A stretch of DNA of 64,000 nucleotides from Streptomyces sp. TLI_053. GTDB taxonomy: Bacteria > Actinomycetota > Actinomycetes > Streptomycetales > Streptomycetaceae. A program made the position numbers and the translations under genes. Under the pieces are notes generated by a model. The model was given only the letters and a program-made list of their open reading frames with translations. It was not told the DNA's origin and searched no databases. Positions 60,791 through 64,000 of this stretch are shown here, piece by piece; within the stretch, counting starts at the first letter, position 1; the number at the start of each line of letters is the position of its first letter. The DNA is taken from contig NZ_LT629775.1 in assembly GCF_900105395.1 (NCBI RefSeq), positions 3,370,001 to 3,434,000 on the forward strand, in the 5' to 3' direction.

Positions 60791-61492
60791 TCAGGCCGGG
60801 TCGACCTCGGCCGTGCGGCGCGGACGCTGCTTGGGCAGGATCACGCTGGCCGCGATGAGCCAGATCAGGCCGCCGAAGCGGGCGATCGGCAGGAAGAAGC
60901 CGAGGCTGGTGGAGAGCAGGGCCAGCGTGCCCAGCACGCCGATCCCGGCGAGCACCAGGCCGGCCCAGGCGAAGCCCTTCGGCCCGAAGCCCAGCAGCAG
61001 CATCGGCACGGCCACCCCGGCCAGCATCACGGCGAACGGCACCACGTGCCCGGGCCCGCCGGAGGCGAAGGTGAGATCGGCCAGCGAGCGGGCCAGCGAG
61101 GCGTCGCCGAGGTCCCCGGAGCGGGAGGCGACCCAGACGGTGAGGCCGCACAGCGCCATCGAGCCGGAGGCGAGCACCCCGGACACCAGCGCGATGCCGG
61201 GACCGGGGGCGGTGACGCCCAGGCGGCGCAGCCGCTGGTAGACGATCGCGGCCCAGACCGCGAGCGGCACCGAGGCGCCGAACTGCAGCGTCCCGGACAC
61301 CTTGGCGGCGGTCGCGTGGTCCTTGTAGTAGGCGAGGGTGTCGGCCGCCGAGTCGGTGGGCAGCGGGGTCTGCCGGGCCAGCACGATGGACACCACCATC
61401 AGTGCCGCGAACGCCACGGCGGGCAGCAGCAAGGGGGGACCTGACTGCTGTCGCCGGGCGGAGGCGGCCGGCACCGCAGATGTCGTGGTCAT
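60791..61492 (-). CDS. DUF4386-like integral membrane protein
   Basis: A 233-residue membrane protein with six predicted TM segments (from LLLPAVAFAALMVVSIVLA to FGGLIWLIAASVIL) and a loop TPLPTDSAADTLAYYKDHAT between TM1 and TM2, a pattern seen in DUF4386-like proteins of actinobacteria. ATG 61492 has GGAGTG upstream. It is divergently paired with a MarR gene with two TTGTCCA elements between them, so it is probably controlled by that regulator. Confidence 0.6.
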   Translation of the reverse strand: MTTTSAVPAASARRQQSGPPLLLPAVAFAALMVVSIVLARQTPLPTDSAADTLAYYKDHATAAKVSGTLQFGASVPLAVWAAIVYQRLRRLGVTAPGPGIALVSGVLASGSMALCGLTVWVASRSGDLGDASLARSLADLTFASGGPGHVVPFAVMLAGVAVPMLLLGFGPKGFAWAGLVLAGIGVLGTLALLSTSLGFFLPIARFGGLIWLIAASVILPKQRPRRTAEVDPA

Positions 61493-61574
61493 GAGGGGCA
61501 CTCCAGTCGAGAACGGGTCGATGGGTGGTCCGGAGGCCGACGACGGACGGGTCGACACCGACGCCGGTAGTTCC

Positions 61575-61611
61575 TTGTCCAGAATAGTTCACCCGGGGAC
61601 ATCATTGTCCA
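61575..61611. promoter_or_regulatory. Two direct TTGTCCA elements in the divergent promoter
   Basis: TTGTCCA occurs at 61575-61581 and 61605-61611, exactly 30 bp apart (about three helical turns), in the 135-bp gap between the membrane protein and the MarR gene. They are candidate MarR half-sites placed near the start region of both genes. Confidence 0.55.
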
Positions 61612-61627
61612 CTGGTATCGTGTTTCC

Positions 61628-62143
61628 ATGACCGAATCTCCCGACCGCGCCCCGTCGCCCCATCCGGGACCGCAGGGAGCCCAAGTCGCATTTCTGCTGT
61701 CCCAGTTGGGTGAGCACGCCTCGCAGGCCTTCGCCCGGCGGGTCGCCGAGCTGGATCTCACCCCGGCCCAGGCGGGTCTGCTCCGGGCGGTCAGCCTGGC
61801 TCCCGGCCAGCACCAGCAGGAACTCGCGCGGCGGCTCGGCATGTCGCCGAGCCGGTTCGTGGCCTTCATCGACGCCATCGAGGAACGCGGACTGGTCGAG
61901 CGCCGCCGCAATCCCAAGGACCGCCGGTTCCAGGACCTCTACCTCGCACCCAAGGGCGAGGAGGCGATGCGCGGGCTCGCCGAAGCGGCGCTCGCCCACG
62001 AGGAGGCGCTCTGCACCGGCCTCGACCCGCAGGAACGTATCGCCCTGGCCGGACTGCTGCGCCGGATCGCCGAGGCGCAGCAGCTCACCGCCGGGGTGCA
62101 CCCCGGCTACCGGCGGCTGAACCCCCGGCGCGACAGCGTCTGA
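61628..62143 (+). CDS. MarR-family transcriptional regulator
   Basis: A 171-residue winged-helix regulator: AFLLSQLGEHASQAFARRVA, LTPAQAGLLRAVSLAPGQHQ, ELARRLGMSPSRFVAFIDAI (HTH) and the wing GLVERRRNPKDRRFQDLYLA. ATG 61628 (MTESPDRAP) lies just after a possible promoter. Likely represses the divergent membrane protein gene; the wing is well conserved, so DNA binding is expected. It is followed by a strong terminator. Confidence 0.9.
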   Translation: MTESPDRAPSPHPGPQGAQVAFLLSQLGEHASQAFARRVAELDLTPAQAGLLRAVSLAPGQHQQELARRLGMSPSRFVAFIDAIEERGLVERRRNPKDRRFQDLYLAPKGEEAMRGLAEAALAHEEALCTGLDPQERIALAGLLRRIAEAQQLTAGVHPGYRRLNPRRDSV

Positions 62144-62163
62144 GCCGCCGGGTCGGGGCGCGC

Positions 62164-62194
62164 GAAAGCCCCCGGCCGAGGGCCGGGGGCTTCG
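62164..62194. terminator. Hairpin between MarR and rtcB genes
   Basis: AAGCCCCCGGCC (62166-62177) pairs with GGCCGGGGGCTT (62181-62192), loop GAG, extended by CGA/TCG. It lies 20 bp after the MarR stop and before the end of the convergent rtcB gene. Confidence 0.85.
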
Positions 62195-62216
62195 AACGAC
62201 GGGCGCCGGAGGGCGC

Positions 62217-63410
62217 TCAGCCCTTGACGCAGACCACCTGCTTCAGGTGCGCCACGACCTCGACGAGGTCCCGCTGCTGCTCGATCACCTTCTCGATCGA
62301 CTTGTAGGCGCCCGGGATCTCGTCCACCACCCCGGCGTCCTTGCGGCACTCCACGCCCGCGGTCTGCTCGACCAGGTCGCTGGTGCTGAACCGCTTCTTC
62401 GCGGCGGTGCGGCTCATCTTCCGGCCGGCGCCGTGCGAGGCCGAGTTGAACGACGCCTCGTTGCCCAGCCCGCGCACGATGTACGACCCGGTGCCCATCG
62501 AGCCCGGGATGATCCCGTAGTCACCGGCCCCGGCCCGGATCGCACCCTTGCGGGTGACCAGCAGGTCGACGCCGTCGTAGCGCTCCTCCGCGACGTAGTT
62601 GTGGTGGCAGCTGATCACCTCGTCGAAGGCGACCTTCGCCCGCGGGAACTCGCGCCGGACCACGCCCTGGAACAGTGCCATCATCAGCGCCCGGTTGTGC
62701 TTGGCGTACTCCTGCGCCCAGAAGAGGTCCTGCCGGTACGCGGCCATCTGCGGGGTGTCCGCGACGAACACCGCGAGGTCACGGTCGATCAGGCCCTGGT
62801 TGTGCGGCAGCGACCGGGCCACGTCCATGTGGTGCTCCGCCAGCTCCTTGCCGATGTTGCGCGAACCCGAGTGCAGCATCAGCCAGACCGCGCCGGTGTC
62901 GTCGACGCACACCTCGATGAAGTGGTTGCCGCCGCCGAGCGTCGCCATCTGCTGGGCCGCCCGGCCCCGACGCCACTTCACCTCGGACGCGATCCCGTCG
63001 AACCGCTGCCAGAAGTCGTCCCAGCCACCGGTCGGGACACCGTGCAGCTTGCCCGGGTCGACCGGGTCGGAGTGCAGACCTCGCCCGACCGGGATGGTCC
63101 GCTCGATCTGCGAACGCAGCCGCGACAGGTCGTCCGGCAGGTCCTTCGCGGTGAGCGAGGTCTTCACCGCGCTCATCCCGCAGCCGATGTCCACGCCGAC
63201 GGCGGCCGGGCAGACGGCGCCGCGCATGGCGATCACCGACCCCACGGTCGCCCCCTTGCCCAGGTGGACGTCGGGCATCACGGCGAGCCCGTGCAGCCAG
63301 GGCAGCGAACTGATGTTGCGCAGCTGCTGCATGGCCTGGCCCTCGACGGTGGCCGGGTCGGTCCACATCCGGATCGGAGTCCGGACGCCGGGTACCTCGG
63401 TGTACGACAT
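62217..63410 (-). CDS. rtcB: RNA-splicing ligase RtcB
   Basis: GTP- and Mn-dependent RNA ligase joining 2',3'-cyclic-phosphate or 3'-phosphate and 5'-OH ends in RNA repair. The 397-residue protein has all main motifs: MPDVHLGKGATVG (45-57), GVDIGCGMSA (72-81, Cys77 and Asp74), GGGNHFIE, MLHSGSRNIGKEL, SCHHNY and NSASHGAGRKMSR with the guanylylated His326. ATG 63410 follows CAGGAGG. A short ORF lies upstream on the same strand (63531-63596). Length is normal for bacterial RtcB. Confidence 0.95.
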   Translation of the reverse strand: MSYTEVPGVRTPIRMWTDPATVEGQAMQQLRNISSLPWLHGLAVMPDVHLGKGATVGSVIAMRGAVCPAAVGVDIGCGMSAVKTSLTAKDLPDDLSRLRSQIERTIPVGRGLHSDPVDPGKLHGVPTGGWDDFWQRFDGIASEVKWRRGRAAQQMATLGGGNHFIEVCVDDTGAVWLMLHSGSRNIGKELAEHHMDVARSLPHNQGLIDRDLAVFVADTPQMAAYRQDLFWAQEYAKHNRALMMALFQGVVRREFPRAKVAFDEVISCHHNYVAEERYDGVDLLVTRKGAIRAGAGDYGIIPGSMGTGSYIVRGLGNEASFNSASHGAGRKMSRTAAKKRFSTSDLVEQTAGVECRKDAGVVDEIPGAYKSIEKVIEQQRDLVEVVAHLKQVVCVKG

Positions 63411-63530
63411 GGTTCAACGACCTCCTGGGGTCGGACGGTTCAAGCGTAGGCGGGTGCCGCGCGAAGGACCCGGCGCGGTGCGGGGGACGTCAGTGGGGGC
63501 GGCGGCGCACGGCCGACGCGGGAGCGGTGC

Positions 63531-63596
63531 TCAGACCGCGAAGGGGCATCGGGAGGACAGTCTCGGGGAGCACTGTCGATAGGGCTCGACCCGCAT
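63531..63596 (-). CDS. 21-residue ORF upstream of rtcB (possible leader peptide)
   Basis: ATG 63596 follows GGAGAGGAGG with a spacing of eight bases, the strongest ribosome site near it. It encodes MRVEPYRQCSPRLSSRCP plus three residues and stops at 63531, 120 bp before rtcB. Two cysteines, four arginines (with rare CGA and AGA codons) and a GACAGT/ACTGTC inverted repeat inside the ORF suggest a translational sensor or leader. No known family; possibly chance. Confidence 0.4.
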   Translation of the reverse strand: MRVEPYRQCSPRLSSRCPFAV

Positions 63597-63691
63597 GGTG
63601 ACCGCCTCCTCTCCGTGTGTGCACCGGTTGCCGGGAACATCTACCCACGCACCGCGCCACCTCGGCAAGGGAATTAACGTCGGCACGCGAA

Positions 63692-63729
63692 AGGGCCCGG
63701 TGGAGCGTCGCGACGCTCCACCGGGCCCT
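63692..63729. terminator. Near-perfect palindromic terminator
   Basis: AGGGCCCGGTGGAGCGTCG (63692-63710) is followed directly by its complement (63711-63729), a 17-bp stem with a four-base loop once the tip opens. It lies 53 bp beyond the end of the M16 peptidase gene and upstream of the leader ORF. Confidence 0.85.
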
Positions 63730-63782
63730 CGGGGTCCGCTGCCGGACCGGGTGCCGGGATCAGACCCCGACCACGGTCACCG

Positions 63783-64000
63783 TCAGGCCCCGATCACGGT
63801 CACCTCACCGATGCCCAGCTCGCGCACCTGGTCCGCGAACGCCGAGGCGTCACCGACCAGTACCGTCACCAGCCGGTCCGGCGGGAAGGCGCTCACCACG
63901 GCCTCGGTGGCGGCGGCGGTCGACAGCTCGGCCAGCTGCCGGTAGACCTCCGCCTGGAAGTCGTCGGCCAGGTGCTGCTCGACCTGGTCGGCCAGGGTGC
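63783..64000 (-). CDS. M16-family (insulinase-like) metallopeptidase, C-terminal end
   Basis: The minus-strand frame ending at the TGA at 63785-63783 reads LADQVEQHLADDFQAEVYRQ, later PPDRLVTVLVGDASAFADQV and ends LGIGEVTVIGA. The RLVTVLVGDA...LGxGEVTVI ending is typical of the C-terminal non-catalytic domain of M16 peptidases of actinobacteria. About 72 codons are inside the window; the HxxEH zinc site would lie outside it. A strong terminator follows 53 bp later. Confidence 0.7.
   Translation of the reverse strand, partial: TLADQVEQHLADDFQAEVYRQLAELSTAAATEAVVSAFPPDRLVTVLVGDASAFADQVRELGIGEVTVIGA

Overview
This is a chromosomal window from a high-GC actinomycete of the Streptomyces/Kitasatospora type. 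The evidence is GC-rich DNA, GTG/TTG starts behind GGAGG-type ribosome sites, a SepH septation protein, a CutR/CutS two-component pair, an actinobacterial DUF3710-dut-DUF3093-DUF4193 block, and a DasR-type (dre) operator in front of ptsH. I see no transposase, integrase, CRISPR array, rRNA or tRNA gene.

Layout. (1) 1-22.9 kb is conserved core chromosome: DUF3710 (cut by the window edge), dut, a PaaI thioesterase, DUF3093, DUF4193, an acyl-ACP desaturase, cutS-cutR, an inositol-monophosphatase-family enzyme, ferrochelatase (frameshifted here), an MFS carrier, an aldonolactone/alditol-oxidase-type flavoenzyme, sepH, a sulfurtransferase, tdk, a phosphodiesterase-like protein, DUF5998, a GNAT/acyl-CoA-ligase fusion of the protein acyltransferase type, and ptsH. 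(2) 22.9-29.5 kb holds a MacB/FtsX-type ABC exporter, a frameshifted SHOCT membrane protein, a NarL-type two-component system and DUF2269. (3) About 29.8-56 kb is a type II polyketide gene cluster. Its core is a leftward operon of 13 genes (48.2 to 38.1 kb): DUF1772-like, SnoaL-like, TcmI-type cyclase, ACP, TcmN-type aromatase/cyclase, cupin, KS-alpha, KS-beta (CLF), ABM monooxygenase, FAD monooxygenase, NTF2-like, an RCC1-type propeller and an O-methyltransferase. Around it lie a secreted PQQ-type dehydrogenase, a 3-hydroxyisobutyrate-dehydrogenase-like enzyme, a DHA2 exporter, SDRs, an ACMSD-type amidohydrolase, a SchA/CurD protein, an LLM oxidoreductase, a TetR regulator, a cupin and a thiamine-diphosphate E1 alpha/beta pair. 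(4) 56-64 kb: a soluble histidine kinase plus NarL regulator, a DUF6059-like small protein, a quinone-oxidoreductase/TetR divergent pair, a membrane protein/MarR divergent pair, rtcB with a possible leader ORF, and the end of an M16 peptidase.

How the cluster may work: KS-alpha/CLF/ACP build an aromatic polyketide. TcmN- and TcmI-type cyclases, the cupin and SnoaL-like proteins fold it; the oxygenases, SDRs and methyltransferase tailor it; and the DHA2 pump exports it, after which the secreted PQQ enzyme could oxidise it outside the cell. The core resembles spore-pigment (whiE-like) sets but carries much more tailoring. A shared 16-bp palindrome (GTRAGTRCYCRCTCRC) lies in front of tetR, the amidohydrolase gene and the E1 genes, with a weaker relative before the 3-hydroxyisobutyrate-dehydrogenase-like gene. 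It is the best candidate for cluster control.

Three genes (hemH, the SHOCT gene and an SDR of the cluster) are each broken by a single missing base beside a short G/C run. This could be assembly error or real mutation and should be settled before drawing biology from them.
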